Shown here: positions 32,760-45,216 of the stretch, in pieces | Layout of the letters: every line of letters begins with the position of its first letter | Numbering within the stretch: position 1 is the stretch's first letter | Position numbers and translations under genes: made by a program | Notes under the pieces: model-generated | Told to the model about the DNA's origin: nothing | Databases searched by the model: none | What the model saw: the letters and a program-made list of their open reading frames with translations, nothing else | Source: Lotus japonicus | Lineage: Eukaryota; Streptophyta; Magnoliopsida; Fabales; Fabaceae | Direction: 5' to 3' | Length of the DNA stretch: 64,000 bases | NCBI RefSeq assembly: GCF_012489685.1 | Contig: NC_080044.1 | Location: forward strand, 65,148,732-65,212,731

Positions 32760-33376
32760 ATTATCATCAGTGGCGGAACTTGAAGAAAAAGTTTGGGGGA
32801 GCTCAAATAAGATGATTAAATATTTTATTTTTAAAAAAGTTTTTTTTTACGCTAATGGGTAGTTTCATGAGAAAAATTTATCATATTTGTATGTTATTTT
32901 GATTAAATTAATCTCTCTCACACACGCAAACACAAACTCTCATTTGTCTGTGAAAAGAAAAACAAAATATCATTGAAATTCATTTTATCATTAAATTTAA
33001 TGATAAGGAGGAAAAAAGTAGATGAAATCTTAAATAAATATTTAAAGAGCAATAAAAGAAATAAGCTTAAATATTTGTAGAAGTCAACCAAACTTTGGTC
33101 AAAAGCTATTGAAACTAGTTGTTAAAAAGGGAAAAATGTCCAAATATCATAAAAATAGAGGAAGGCAGGGTTCGAACCCCTTACAACAAAGTTAAAAGCA
33201 AATTTCCTACCACCAGACCATCAGAAATATTTTCATTATAAATACTTCTTTTACGTATATATTGAATTAATTGAATAAGTTTCTTAACTACAATCCATTT
33301 TAAAAGTTTTTTCTAGAATTTTTGGGGGAGCTAGAGCTCCTCCCTGTCTCCTAAAAGGTCCGCCACTGATTATCAT
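32760..33376. mobile_element. non-autonomous hAT element, 8-bp TSD
   Basis: ATTATCAT occurs at 32760-32767 and 33369-33376. Ends are CAGTGGCGGAACTT and AAGGTCCGCCACTG; the subterminal GGGGGAGCTC/GAGCTCC blocks are also inverted. Length 601 bp, no transposase. Confidence 0.85.
33160..33235 (-). repeat. tRNA-like stretch inside the hAT element
   Basis: On the minus strand TGGTCTGGTGGTAGG resembles an A box and, about 40 bp on, GGGGTTCGAACCCTGCC resembles a B box with T-loop. The spacing and words are those of tRNA-derived repeats; the acceptor stem cannot be closed, so it is not called a tRNA gene. Confidence 0.45.
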
Positions 33377-34135
33377 TACATACTACATATATAACACATC
33401 AGCCTATAAAAAAAAACATAAATAACACATCAATGAAAATTATTGAACATATTGGAAATTTAAAATTAGTTAAATATATCTTATGTTTAACTAGTGATTT
33501 TTTTTGTCTGACAAGGAAAATTATTTTGAGTAATGATATATACACACCTCATTTTTGAAACACTTCATTTCCACCTCTTTTTATTTCTATCTCTCTCCTC
33601 TTATCATCTATCACATCTAATACTTTCTCTCTTTTACTTTTTCTTTTCTTTCTATCTCTCTCTTCATTCCACCTCTCTCCACCTCAAAGAGAGGTGTGAA
33701 GATAACATTATTGAATTATTTTGGCTACTTTTAGTCCCCCTGGTCTATTGTGAATGTGCAAATTGACTCAACTTTGTTTAAAATAAATGAATTTTGTCCG
33801 TCGTCTCCCAAAATATGAAAATTGGGTTCTTGCGCTAATTTGTCGTCCAACAATTAAAAGATATGATATCTTTTTTCTTATCACATTATCTATTATATTT
33901 CTTTCTTCTATTTCTTCTCAAAGACTCATTTTTAAAAGAAAAAGATAAACTATTGATTGAAAAATTAACGGTTGTAATATAAAGAACACCGTAACATTCT
34001 ATATATGTGTAAGTTTATAATTTCAATCTCAATCATTTATTTTTCAGCAATGGTTTATAAATCACTATACAGTGCAGACACCTCGGGACACCCTTTTTCC
34101 TCTCTATCTTTTTTTTTTTATCACATCTATCTATA
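33377..34135. other. intergenic, CT-rich
   Basis: No gene. 33580-33690 is a long CT-rich low-complexity run. Confidence 0.4.
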
Positions 34136-36383
34136 TCTATATATATATGTAAAGCTCACTTGAGCTATAAGTATTAAATGCATTAATGATTAAACAATGA
34201 AGTTAAACAATTTTCTATTTAACTTTCAATATACATCCACTTATTATTAATTATGAATTAGTAATGGTTAAACTTTTTTATTTCTCATATTTAAATTAAA
34301 TATTAATATTATTTAAATTTTAATTATTCATTACAAATGAGGGAAATTTTAAAGTAATAATAATAATTGAAATTGACTAACTTTACATTAATAACAATAT
34401 TAGATAGTTAATATTAATCTTTTATACTTCTATTGTACCAAAAAAAAATCTTTTATACTTCTTTCTAATTGTAAAGCTTTCTAATTTGTTATATATTAAA
34501 ATTAAAATTAAAATTAATTTAATAATAATTATTCATCATAAGTTGAGGATTTTTTAAAAAACAATAAATAAAACTTATTACTATTTTTTACACTACCTAC
34601 TAAAATGTAAAAGTTACTTTGAACCTTTGAATTAAAATTTTCCTTTGTATTAAATAAATTAAATTAAAACATTAAAAATGAATAAAATTGCCTAAATCAT
34701 TAGCTATTCAACTACCTACTAAAATGTACAACTCAATTGAAATTTTGGTATAAATACACCAAAAAACAAAAAAAAAAACCTATGTATTATATACATTAAA
34801 CTAAACTAAAAACTTATCAATAAAATTTTCAAATCAATTAGTTGTTCAACTATCAACTAATTTTCGTGTTTGTTGTATAAGGAAGAATAGAACATGACAA
34901 ATGACTCCTGAAACATAACACTTTAGTTCTCTAAAATATGGTGAAAAAATAAACGAACCTAGACACTCAAATAAACAAAAACTACACTTTTATTTGAGGT
35001 AAGAAAGTTGATACGAGTTAATATAATAATTTAATAAAATATTTAATTAGATACAAAATATTTCAAAAAAAATATTAGTCACAATCATTTATTTTTTAAT
35101 TTAATTATCATAAAGAGTTTAATTAAATAATTAAGCAGTAAAATTTTCCTACGTTTGTATTAATATAAAGGAAGCAATAACAAATTTCTCTGTAATTAAT
35201 ATATTAATAATAAAATTAAATATTTTCAAAATAAATTCAACTACCTAAATTGAATAATAATATTCATTCTTTTAGAAAATGGAAATATATTAGATAAAAA
35301 GATATCTTGAGAACACCCTCTCTCAAGTGAGGTAAACAGAAACGGAAATGAACATATATAACAAAGAAATTGAAATGAACAGAAACAGAGCAGTCTAAAA
35401 AACATAAGAAAGCAAGCTGCCTAGAAGCTACAAAACATACGAAACCTACACCAGGAAAGCAGGAAACAAAAGTAGCTTGAAAAGAACATAAAAAAGCCAC
35501 CAAGGACAAGGTGCACAAGCCAAGAGAACACAGCAAAGGAGAGCACGGAGAGACAGTCGTGAGATAGGAGTAAAGAGAATCTCCTCCAAGCAGTTGTAAA
35601 CATAAAAATTGACTTGAATTTTGCATAAGGGAAAAATAACAAAAAATTAATCTTGATTAATGACAAAATAATGTTATCAATAAATAATTTAGATAAAATA
35701 GTTTAAATTTAAAAATAACGTTATAAGGTATTTACCATGAACTATAATGTATGTGTGTTTTATTTGAAGAAATAATCTCAATAAAATTTTATGATCTTAT
35801 TATATATTAGTAAAAACGATTTTGAGCAAGCTTAGTAGAAAAAAGTTATAACCAAAGTTGAATAAATATAAATTTATTACATAATTCTTAATCTATTTAA
35901 TTTATATCTTATTATAGTTGAACAAATGAAATTACTTTATTTTTCTCGATATTAACATGTGTAAACCTGTTTGAGAAATTGTGATTGCCCTTCCCAAAAA
36001 ATGACTTTCTCAGTAAAAAGTATAAAAAATGGTAAAACAACTTTTTGATGGTATTAAAAACTTATTGCTTATTTTTTTTCAAATGGATTGTATTATGTTT
36101 CACATTATTAAATAAATAAATAATTAATTTTATAAAATGATCTAATGCCGATTATTAAATATTAGTAATTAAATTTAAGTAATATTAATTATTTACAAAG
36201 AGAACTCCAATACTATTGAAAAGTCTTTTTTTTGAAATTATTGAAATATTGAACACAATTATTATTTTTATTTTAAAATAATAACTATTTTAATATTTAT
36301 GTAATAATTTAAACTCTAATCATTATTATATAATGTTAAAAAATGTTAAAAAAACCCGTGCAACGCATGGGTATAATACCTAG
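34136..36383 (+). mobile_element. Helitron, copy 1 of a tandem pair
   Basis: Begins about TCTATATATATATGTAAAGC and ends with a hairpin CCCGTGCAACGCATGGG, A/T spacer and CTAG, directly followed by T: the Helitron form (5' TC, 3' hairpin plus CTRR, A/T target, no duplication). The A/T-rich interior matches copy 2 over nearly its whole length. Copy 1 holds an extra block at about 35273-35600. No RepHel coding sequence, so non-autonomous. Confidence 0.8.
35270..35602 (-). mobile_element. LINE-like 3' fragment inserted in Helitron copy 1
   Basis: The block is absent from the same place in copy 2 (ATATTCAT joins AAACATAAAAATTG there). Read on the minus strand it ends CTAATATATTTCCATTTTC with a short A-rich tail, like plant LINE 3' ends. 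No duplication could be fixed. Confidence 0.5.
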
Positions 36384-38261
36384 TATATATGTAAAGCTCA
36401 CTTGAGTTAAAAGTATTAAATGCAATAAAGAAAGAAAGTTAAAGAAATTTCTATTCAACTTCCAATATACATCCACTTATTAGTAATTATTAATTAGTAA
36501 TTGTTAAACTTTTCAATTTCTCATATTTTAAATTAAATATTAATATTATTTTAATTTTAATTATTAATTACTACATAAGGGAAATTTAACTGAAATTGAC
36601 TAACTTTACATTAACAAAAATATTAAATTTTATTTCTGCTTCCTAAAAAAAATATTAGATAGTTAATAGTAATTTTTATACTTCTTTTTAATTTTAAGAC
36701 TTTATAATTTGTTATATATTAAAATTAAAAATAATTTTATAATAATTATCCATCATAAGTTGAGGAATTTTAAAAAAATAACAAATAAAACTTATTATTA
36801 TTTTTTACACTACCTACTAAAATGTAAAAGTTACTTTTAATTAACCTTTGTATTAACATTTTCCTTTGTAGTAAATAAATTAAATTAAAATATAAAAAAT
36901 GAATCAATTTTTCTAAGTCATTAGCTATTCAACTACCTACAAAAATGTATAACTCAATTGAAATTTTGTTATAAATACACCAAAAAACTAAAAAAAATTA
37001 TTTGTATTATATACATTAAACTAAACTAAAAATTGATCAATAAATTTTTTAGATCAATTATTTATTCAACTACCAACTAAATTTACATGTTTGTTGTATA
37101 AGTTAGAATAGAACATGACAAAAGACTCCTGAAATATAACACTTTAGTTCTTTAAAAAAGAGCGGAAAAAAAATGAAACAAGACACTCTAATATACAAAA
37201 ACTACACATTAATATAATCATTTAATAAAATATTTAATTAGATAAAAAAATATTTTTTAACAAATATATTAGCCATAGTAATTTATTTTTTAATTTAATT
37301 ATCATTAAATTTTAATTAAATATATTAAGCTGTAAAATCTTCCTACTTTTGCATTAAAATAAAGGAAGCAATTTCTTTGTAATTAATATATTAAATAATA
37401 AAATAAAAAAGTGAAAAATTGTATTGTCAAAAGTAATTTAACAACCTAAATTGAATAATAATATTCATAAACATAAAAATTGACTTGAATTTTGCATCAG
37501 GGAAAAATAACGAAAATTAAACTTGATTATTGATAAAATAATGTTATCAATAAATAATTTAAATTAAATTGTTTAAATTGAAAAATGACACTATAATGTA
37601 TTTACTATTAACTATAATGTATGTGTGTTTTATTTGACGAACAAATCTCAATATAGTTTTATGATCTTATAATATATTAGTAATAACAATTTTGAGCAAG
37701 GTTAATAGATATATTACGACCAAAGTTAAATAAATATAAATTTACAACGTACATAATACTTAATCTATTTAATTTATATCTTATTATAGTTGAAAAATAT
37801 GATATTACTTTATTTTTCTCAATTTTAATATGTGTAAATTTGTTTGGGAAATTGTGATTGCCCTTCCCAAAAAATGACTTTCTGAGTAAAAAGTACAAAA
37901 AATGGTAAAACAACGTTTTTGATGGCATTTAAAACTTATTGCTTATTTTTTTTTCAAATGGACTGTATTATATTTCACATTATTAAATAAATAAATAAAT
38001 ATCTTATATTTTTAAAATGATCCAATGCTGATTATTAAATATTAATTATTAAATTTGAGTAATATTAATTTATTTACAAAGAGAACTCTAATAATATTTA
38101 TTGAAAAGTCTTTTTTTTTGAAATGATTGAAATGTTGAACTCTATTAATATTTATTGAAAAATATTTTAATATTTATGTAATAATTTAAACTATAATCAT
38201 TATTATTTAATGTTAAAAATGTTGTAAAGAAACCCGTGCAACGCACGGGTATAATATCTAG
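36384..38261 (+). mobile_element. Helitron, copy 2 of a tandem pair
   Basis: Starts at the base after the CTAG of copy 1 with TATATATGTAAAGCTCACTT and ends with the perfect hairpin CCCGTGCAACGCACGGG, then TATAATAT and CTAG at 38258-38261. It shares the interior of copy 1 with scattered substitutions and small indels, enough to show the duplication is not recent. Confidence 0.8.
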
Positions 38262-38619
38262 TAACATTATATATCACACTTATCACTTCTTTTTCCCTAT
38301 CTTTCTCTAGTGATCTACACTTCTTAAATGTACACCAATCTTTATTCTTTATTTTTTTTTGTCAAGATTATACCCTCTAAAGTGAGTCTCACGAGTTGTA
38401 ATAACCAACTATTTCAATTCGTTACTTCGGTTATTTTGGTTATTTACATTGAGTCTGACCTTAATTAGTGTTATTAGCTTTCCAAAATTACTCTAACATT
38501 TTTTTCAATTGTCATTTATAATTGAAGAGTTGAGAAGAGAAAATAAGTGTTCAGTCAATATTCTACATTTAAAATTAAACATGTTGAATATTTTTTTTTT
38601 GTTTACACTTGAAAAACTA

Positions 38620-39359
38620 AAGGACTGGTTTTTTTATTATAAAAGAAACAAAAGAATAGCAAAACAGAAGAAGAAATTACTGCCTCAAAAAGGCAACACC
38701 ATGGGCATAAGCGTGCAACAAGGATGTGACCCCAACCAAAGGAGACTCCCAAAAACAGGTTGTTCTCGTCGTAGACACACCAAGTAGTCAGCAACAACAT
38801 TCCCTTCACGAAGCAAATGGTGGCAGTGGACTACCCAACTTCGGCGAAGAAGGCTCTTAATGCCATTAATAATGCAAGCATACTGATGAAGCGGAGGATG
38901 GTCAGAAGTCAAAAGCCCCAAAGCAAGCATAGAATCCATGAATAACTCCATGCTTCTATAGCTGTGCTCCCAACACAGATTCAAGCCTCGAAGAATTGTC
39001 AAAAGCTCTGCACGAAGGCTATCACCATGACCCGCATACCCAGCAAAACCAAACATCCAAGTACCTTGAGATGAGCGCACAACACCACCAAACTCAGAGG
39101 GACTCGGATTCCCTGTAGAGTTGTCGTCTGTATTGAGCGAAACGAAACCTGACCTAGGAGGAATCCATCTCGCCCAACGCTCCGTCGGAGGGGAGGGCGA
39201 GCGATGGAGAACATGAACAACCAATACCCAACAAGACCGAGCTTCACGAACCACCAGAAATGCCTCATAGTTCGAACCCGCAAACAAAGCTCTACACCTA
39301 GCTTTCCAAATTGACTAAAAGACGGGTTTAGAAAACTATTGCTAGGTACAAATCAGAAA
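38620..39359 (-). mobile_element. LINE 3' end with RNase H domain
   Basis: Minus-strand frame 39287-38685 codes an RNase H-like domain: FVSLNTDDNSTGNPSPSEFG (first Asp), SLRAELLTILRGLN (Glu), ELFMDSMLALGLL (Asp) and REGNVVADYL (last Asp), the arrangement of RVT_3 in plant LINE-type polyproteins. It ends after CTLMPMVLPF and a tail with an AATAAAAAAA run near 38640. Upstream residues IWKARCRALFAG continue the frame to about 39320, where a TAG interrupts it. Only the end of ORF2 survives. Confidence 0.8.
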
Positions 39360-39901
39360 GACTTAATTACAACTTTGGTCCCCGACGTTTACCAATGCCA
39401 CGATTTTGGTCCCTCACCTAATTTAATTACATGGATGGTCCCCGACATTGTAGGTTGCGTGCAACGTTAGTCCTACCGTTTATTTCTTAATGGAGGAGGC
39501 TTACGTGGACGTCTAGTTGGAGAGAAAAAGGAGATCTGAGGAGAGAGGGGAGCACGTGAGTATCACGTGAACCTTATATGAACCCATTATACCTAAATCT
39601 GAAACCCTAGGGATCTAAATCGCGTTACCTTCTTCGTTCCAGGGAGGTCAGGGGTTTGGGTATAATGGGTTCATATAAGGGTCACGTGATACTCACGTGC
39701 TTCCCTCTCTCCTCATACCTCATTTCTCTCTCCAACTGGACGTCCACGTAAGCCTCCTCCATTAAGAAATAAACAGTAGGACTAACGTTGCACACGGCCT
39801 ACAACGTCGGGGACCATCCATGTAATTAAATTAGGTGGGGGACCAAAATCGTGGCATTGGTAAACGTCGGGGACCAAAGTTGCAATTAAGCCAATCAGAA
39901 A
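39351..39901. mobile_element. foldback (Mutator-type) MITE, arms about 235 bp
   Basis: AATCAGAAA flanks at 39351-39359 and 39893-39901 (9-bp duplication). The 533-bp element is almost all inverted repeat: left arm 39360 to about 39595, right arm about 39658-39892, loop about 60 bp. Arms start GACTTAATTACAACTTTGG and, read inward from the right, GGCTTAATTGCAACTTTGG, and contain GGTCCCCGACGTTTACC and two CACGTG sites. It interrupts the LINE remnant. Confidence 0.9.
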
Positions 39902-40010
39902 TAACAAAGGAGGAAAAAAACTTCCAAATATCTAAAAGAGTCGCATTCCATAAAACTTGTCTAACAAGAGCATAAACATCTTCTAAATATGAAGGAATTT
40001 TTTTTGAATA
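39902..40010 (-). mobile_element. upstream remainder of the LINE fragment
   Basis: Beyond the foldback the minus strand reads LWNATLLDIWKFF, typical of the LINE region before RNase H, so the foldback most likely split one element. 40010-40660 holds no gene; a 24-bp direct repeat (AAGTGTATGTTTCTTCTCTT) occurs near 40349 and 40402. Confidence 0.4.
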
Positions 40011-40664
40011 ATAATTTAAGATTTAAGATATCTCTATTGAAAAATAATTAATTCAACATAAATTTAAGTTGGTTCTTTTAAAAGAGCAAACTACAACTCA
40101 ATTTTAGTTCTTTTAGGGGAGATAACTATTTAAAGAGCTTTGCATTAAGGAACTACTATCCCCTCACACTGACAAGCACACGAATCCACCCCGCAAATTT
40201 AGGCCAATTGCCGAAACAATCAGTTCACCATTAATATCTCACATGATATTCGTTGGATTCAGTCATGTTGAAGGATGAAGTTATCTGTCAACTAAAGCAT
40301 AAGTTCACTGATAAAGTTACTGTCTTACTGATGAGACCATGGCTAGAAGTGTATGTTTCTTCTCTTTGTAGATGACAATTAGGTGGATCGGAGGGTACTA
40401 AAAGTGTATGTTTCTTCTCTTTGTTTCTCTGTGAATTGAGGTGCTTGAAATTACAGTGTACAAAAAATGAGCCACATTCAATGCAGCATCATTAGCTAAT
40501 GGCTATACGGCTATACCTATATATGAACCTATACGTGTGTAATCTATTGACACATATCTTGACTAGCTTCTGAAATGAACCAGTCAACTAAATAGCTATA
40601 GTAGTTTTACTCCCATCATCTCTCATCCATTATGTCTTGGAAAGACAATTGCCAATTTGCCATA

Positions 40665-41951
40665 ACAATTGTGGGTTTTGCCTAGCGTCAAACTGACCCA
40701 CCGTGGTTCAGTTAATTTTTCACCGTTCGATTTAATGTTTTTTTAAATTCATGGATGAGATTAGTTAACATTAAAAAAATTATTTGTTGATTTTACAAAA
40801 ACACCCCCTATCAGTCTACTCATACTAAGTTGTCGGTTTTACTGTTCGTTCTCCTATCCATGCCCTGTTCCAGTTCCTCCATCTACATCGCCGACCACCG
40901 TCTTCACCACAAACGACGAAGCAACCACCTGAAGCCTTCTCTTTATCACACCCTTCTCCTTGCCTTACAGCTCTAAGTCTCTAACTGCCATCTCCGGAAA
41001 CCAATCTCTCTCTAGGATCAAACTCGCCTCTCCGAAAGTTGGATCTTTTAATTGGGTTTCTTCATGTCCAGGTTCCAGAATCCAAATTCAAGAACCTACG
41101 TTCCTATACTATAAGCCAACCAAAACGATTTTTTTGAGAAAAAATATAAAATCATAGAGTTCAACACTGTTTATTTCAATCAAATTAATTATTATGAACT
41201 TCAAGGATAGAAATGACAAATTAGTGTAAAATTTGTCCTCTGCACCACTGGACAAGCAACATTGTATCATTATACCAATTTGTCTCATAAGTCCACTTGA
41301 GGTACTTGACGAGAAACAGAGATGGAAGAAGCTTGGAGAAAAGCTTTGGGATATGGAAGAAATACCTCTGATCAACCCTTAGTTCCTTTTTGCAGTTTTC
41401 TTCTTCTTCGATCTGATCTTCGACCTCTAAATTTTTATATTTGACTTCAATCTCTAATTTCCGATATCTGATTTTCGATCTACGACTTAGATCTCTGTTT
41501 TTCGATCTCCGACTTCGATTTATATTCTCCAATTTCCGATTTTCGACTTTCTACATCAACGTGTCTTCTTGCTTGTTGATTTCCATGGATGGATCTTCAA
41601 CACCACTGCATTTCCCTCTCTTTCTCTTTCTTTCCCAGTAGATCTGCAAAGTGGAGATCTATCTTCACATGTGTGCAAGATCTCTATGAATTGGCTAGGT
41701 AGGGGAACAGAGGAGGAAAAATCGGAGGAAGTGGTGGAGTGGCGGAGCTGTTGGAGTGATGGGTTGAGACAGGCGCGGTCTATCATGGCTCACCGGAGAC
41801 AGATGGGAAGGGCAGTGAAAGTGAGAGAAAAAGAGAAGGATGGAAAGTAAAAAGGAAAAATAGACAATTTGATAATTTAAGTGTGGAATAGTAACTGTAC
41901 CACCGTGGTTCATTTTGAAAAGCACCCACGGTAGGTGCAGCCACAATTGTG
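40665..41951. mobile_element. second non-autonomous Mutator-type element, 9-bp TSD
   Basis: ACAATTGTG flanks at 40665-40673 and 41943-41951. Ends GGTTTTGCCTAGCGT and, inward from the right, GGCTGCACCTACCGT begin imperfect inverted repeats that include CACCGTGGTTCA near 40695 and near 41901. The interior has a run of TTCGATCT/TCCGACTT words (41400-41550) and a CT tract before CAG, like a captured untranslated leader or intron border. No transposase. Its TIRs differ from those of the element at 21.4 kb. Confidence 0.65.
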
Positions 41952-42824
41952 ACTTTACTTCATGGACCAATTCATATCAAAAGACCAACGTTTGAGGCTT
42001 CAAAGTTCAAATAATAGCCACTTATGATTGATAGCTTTTCGTCCCCTCATTTTTCTTCTTCTTAGTATTGACTTACCTTTCCGATCATTATTAATATCTA
42101 ATTAAAGCGGGCAGGTATGTGGTAATTAGTAGGGTTCATTGAACATTCAAAGGTGTGGGTCATTTGGACTATTCCATGTGATTTTGATGCACATGCAGCA
42201 AAATGTGTAGTAGGTTACCAAATTGATTTGCCTTAACCACTTCCTTGTTCTTGGGCCCCTGAAGCCTTTAAGATTTTGTTCCTAATTCATGTTTACTTCA
42301 CAGTTCAAACTGGTTTACCTGCATCATTTTGTTCCTAAACTTTTTAAGCATTAAGAGGACCATGCCTTCTGGAAAATTCTCATAACATGATGTCCGTGAG
42401 GATATTAATAATGACAACAATTTCCATATAACCAATTATTGTCTGTTGTCCTTCTCAACTCAACTACCATCCAAATTTCATCAAAAAAGGAAATTGGAAG
42501 CCAGTGCCCAATGAAAATGGTTTACCTCCGGTAAGGAATTCCTTACATTCATGCGGTCATGTAATTTGAGTTGTCGGGTTAAGATCGGTCAGTTCAAATT
42601 TCAATTTTATATCTACCATCAGATATTGATAAAATGTATAAACCGACCGATCTTAATTGGACGACTTAGATTGCGTGGCTGCGTGAATGTAGAGTATCAC
42701 TAACGGCATAAAATCTGAATCTCTCTCAAAAACCAAATAAATAGCCATATACCCACCCCATTTATCATTTTTGGCTCTCACTCTAAAATCCCAATGTCCA
42801 CAGCTCCTTATCTTATAAATCACA
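41952..42824. promoter_or_regulatory. intergenic and promoter region of the SAM-domain gene
   Basis: No other gene. A weak TATA-like AATAAATAGCC lies near 42735, some 90-140 bp before the candidate start codons, which suits a short leader. Confidence 0.35.
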
Positions 42825-43688
42825 ATGCCCACTTCAAACCTTAGCTTATCCTACACAAACCCATCATCATCAACCATGGACTGGTTCTCATGGTTATCAA
42901 GAACAAGTCTTGACCCTTCCCTCATCTATGACTATGGCCTCATCTTCGCCCGGAACGAGCTTCAATTGGAAGATGCAAGCCACTTCAACCATGAGTTTCT
43001 TCAGAGCATGGGAGTCTCAATTGCCAAGCACAGGCTAGAAATTCTCAAGCTTGTAAAGAAGGAACAAGTAGCAGCAGCAGCAAGACCAAAAAAGCTTTCT
43101 GGGGTGATCAAGAGGTATCTGAGAAAATGCATGAACAAGTTTGTTTTTCAAGAACAACTTGAAGTGAAAAAGAAGAACTTGCCTGTGTCAGTGCCAGTGC
43201 CAGTGCCAGTGACAGTGACACAACCAGAGGGTAATTGGTATCAAGAGAAGTGGAAAGGAGCAATTGTGAAGGAAGAAAGGCAAGTTCCCAAGTACAAAAG
43301 CAGGACAATAGCACTTTCAGGACCATTGGATGGAAGAATGCATGAGAAGATGATAAACCACAATAAGTCCTTGAAGCTATCTGGGCCAATTGATGGAAGA
43401 ATGAATGAGAGAATGATGATGTACACTAATAGGAGTCCTTTGGTTTCTAAGCCTTTGGAAAGAAGGTTCACAGCACCAAGGAGTCCAAGAGTATCAGGGC
43501 CTCTGGATATGATGGTTGAGAATAGAACTCCAAGACTAGCAAGGCCTTCTGATGCAACAAAAGCTGAGAATGAGAACTTGATGGGTTACAGTCCTTATAA
43601 CAAGCCTAAAGATGACTATGATTATGATGAGGATGATGATGATCACACACTCTGGCCTACACTGTTTCAGGATCTGAAACCAACTTGA
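42825..43688 (+). CDS. SAM-domain protein, plant type
   Basis: Single exon, 287 residues from the first ATG; the second in-frame ATG at 42876 (MDWFSWLSRTSLDPSLIYDY) fits the conserved start of the family better and would give 270 residues. A sterile alpha motif spans about residues 18-80 of the long form: WLSRTSLDPSLIYDYGLIF, NELQLEDASHFNHEFLQSMG, ISIAKHRLEILKL-type end (here VSIAKHRLEILKL). The rest is basic and likely disordered, with repeated SGPLDGRM/SGPIDGRM motifs (three variants) and an acidic DDYDYDEDDDD tail. A short GTGCCA repeat codes VPVPVP. SAM domains mediate protein-protein or RNA contacts; the cellular role of this family is not known to me. Confidence 0.85.
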   Translation: MPTSNLSLSYTNPSSSTMDWFSWLSRTSLDPSLIYDYGLIFARNELQLEDASHFNHEFLQSMGVSIAKHRLEILKLVKKEQVAAAARPKKLSGVIKRYLRKCMNKFVFQEQLEVKKKNLPVSVPVPVPVTVTQPEGNWYQEKWKGAIVKEERQVPKYKSRTIALSGPLDGRMHEKMINHNKSLKLSGPIDGRMNERMMMYTNRSPLVSKPLERRFTAPRSPRVSGPLDMMVENRTPRLARPSDATKAENENLMGYSPYNKPKDDYDYDEDDDDHTLWPTLFQDLKPT

Positions 43689-45216
43689 TTATTTTAATTT
43701 ATCTTTGTTTTCTTGGTGTGTGCCTCATTGGTGAGTGAGGAGAACACTTTTTTTTTCCTTTTATAGTTTATAATAGTAGTGTTACATTAGCATATGAAAT
43801 CCATATTGTTTTGCTCGGACACTTTCTTTTATTCTATGCATTCTCTGGTTCTTCAACAATTTGTTTATACATTATTATGTTTCAGCAATTGGTAACATTC
43901 TCTGAAGGACTGACAAGCAAGTACAGCTCCACTAAGAGGTCATAAATAATTATATTATCATATTGTAAAGCAACACAGACAACGATTATGGATGAATGTG
44001 ATTACCTCTAAATGTCCTCCAATGAAATTACCCAGATACAGCACTTAAATGTTTTTTTATGCTCTCTCTTTTACTTTCTTGTGTTCTTTTCAAAAGATTT
44101 ATAGATCATGGCCGAATAATAAAGGGATTGTTCGTACTTGGTAGAATGTTGAACCCAATTTTGGTCATTACTATCACATTTGAAGAGATGCAAGATAGGA
44201 AGAAATGTTATCATCTCCTCCAATCAAATTTACGAATATATGTATCTCTGACTCCTTCAAATAATGAAGATTTCATACTCTAATAAGATATGACAACTCT
44301 TCACATTGCTCGATAGGAGTTTCTTTTACAGGTAACCCCACGGTTCCAACCAATTGGAGCTTGAAGATCGTTTTACTTAACTCAGGTCCAATGCACAAAT
44401 ATATTCCACAGTTTATGGGCATTATTGTAATCTGGATTTATTAGTATCCTTATATATGCTTGTAACACTGAAGTCACAATTATTGTATTCAGAACGAATT
44501 CATAAACGGAATTATAGTTGATCTATAGTCGTAGACGTATGCAATTTGACCGAGCTGTGTGACCAAAACCTTCGTGTGTTCCTCTCCGCTCTGATATGTA
44601 TACACATTGTTGTTCTTACAGGGGATTTTCAGCAAATTTATGCAATAAGTGTCACATTTAATAATAGCTAATACACTCACAAAAACAAAACAAAAAACTA
44701 AGATCATAAATGAAGCTCACTAATTGTATCATTATTGTTGAGATGCCAACATTGATTAGAGATATGTCCAAGATGACCCTTATATATGGAAAGACAATCC
44801 TCAACTTTTGGAGCTACCGTTTGGGTTGAGTTAGGCCTCCCAAATTCTAATCATTATCATCATCACATATTGCTGTATGTGATCATCCTAAGTATCTGAT
44901 AGATTTAATTCCCTTCGAATTCCATCCATTTGTATACAGATCACGTTTCAGACCCTTCAAACCATCTCATTTATCAGTCCTCAATGTCATAATACAACCT
45001 CATATGCATACTAAAACAAGCATTTTCCAGGTTAAATAGCTAAATTTTGAACTTTATCATACCAAACAAGTACAATGAGTGAAAACGTGTGGAAACCAAA
45101 ATTTCTTGTCCCTCCCAGTACTGGCAGACAGGGAAACAGCAGCTTAATAGATCTGTCTAGAATAGCAGCTGAGAAGTACTGTTCTGCTTAATTCCCTTAT
45201 TCAACTCCACTACATT
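43689..45216. other. intergenic between convergent genes
   Basis: The SAM-domain gene and the MFS gene converge here, so both 3' ends lie inside. No further gene or repeat recognised. Confidence 0.4.

Noticed and set aside
33160..33235. A tRNA gene
   Set aside because: Only A- and B-box-like words are present; no acceptor stem or anticodon arm can be formed, and it lies inside a transposon.
41441..41850. Protein-coding frames of 66-93 codons
   Set aside because: Overlapping frames on both strands within a Mutator-type element, with no family motif.
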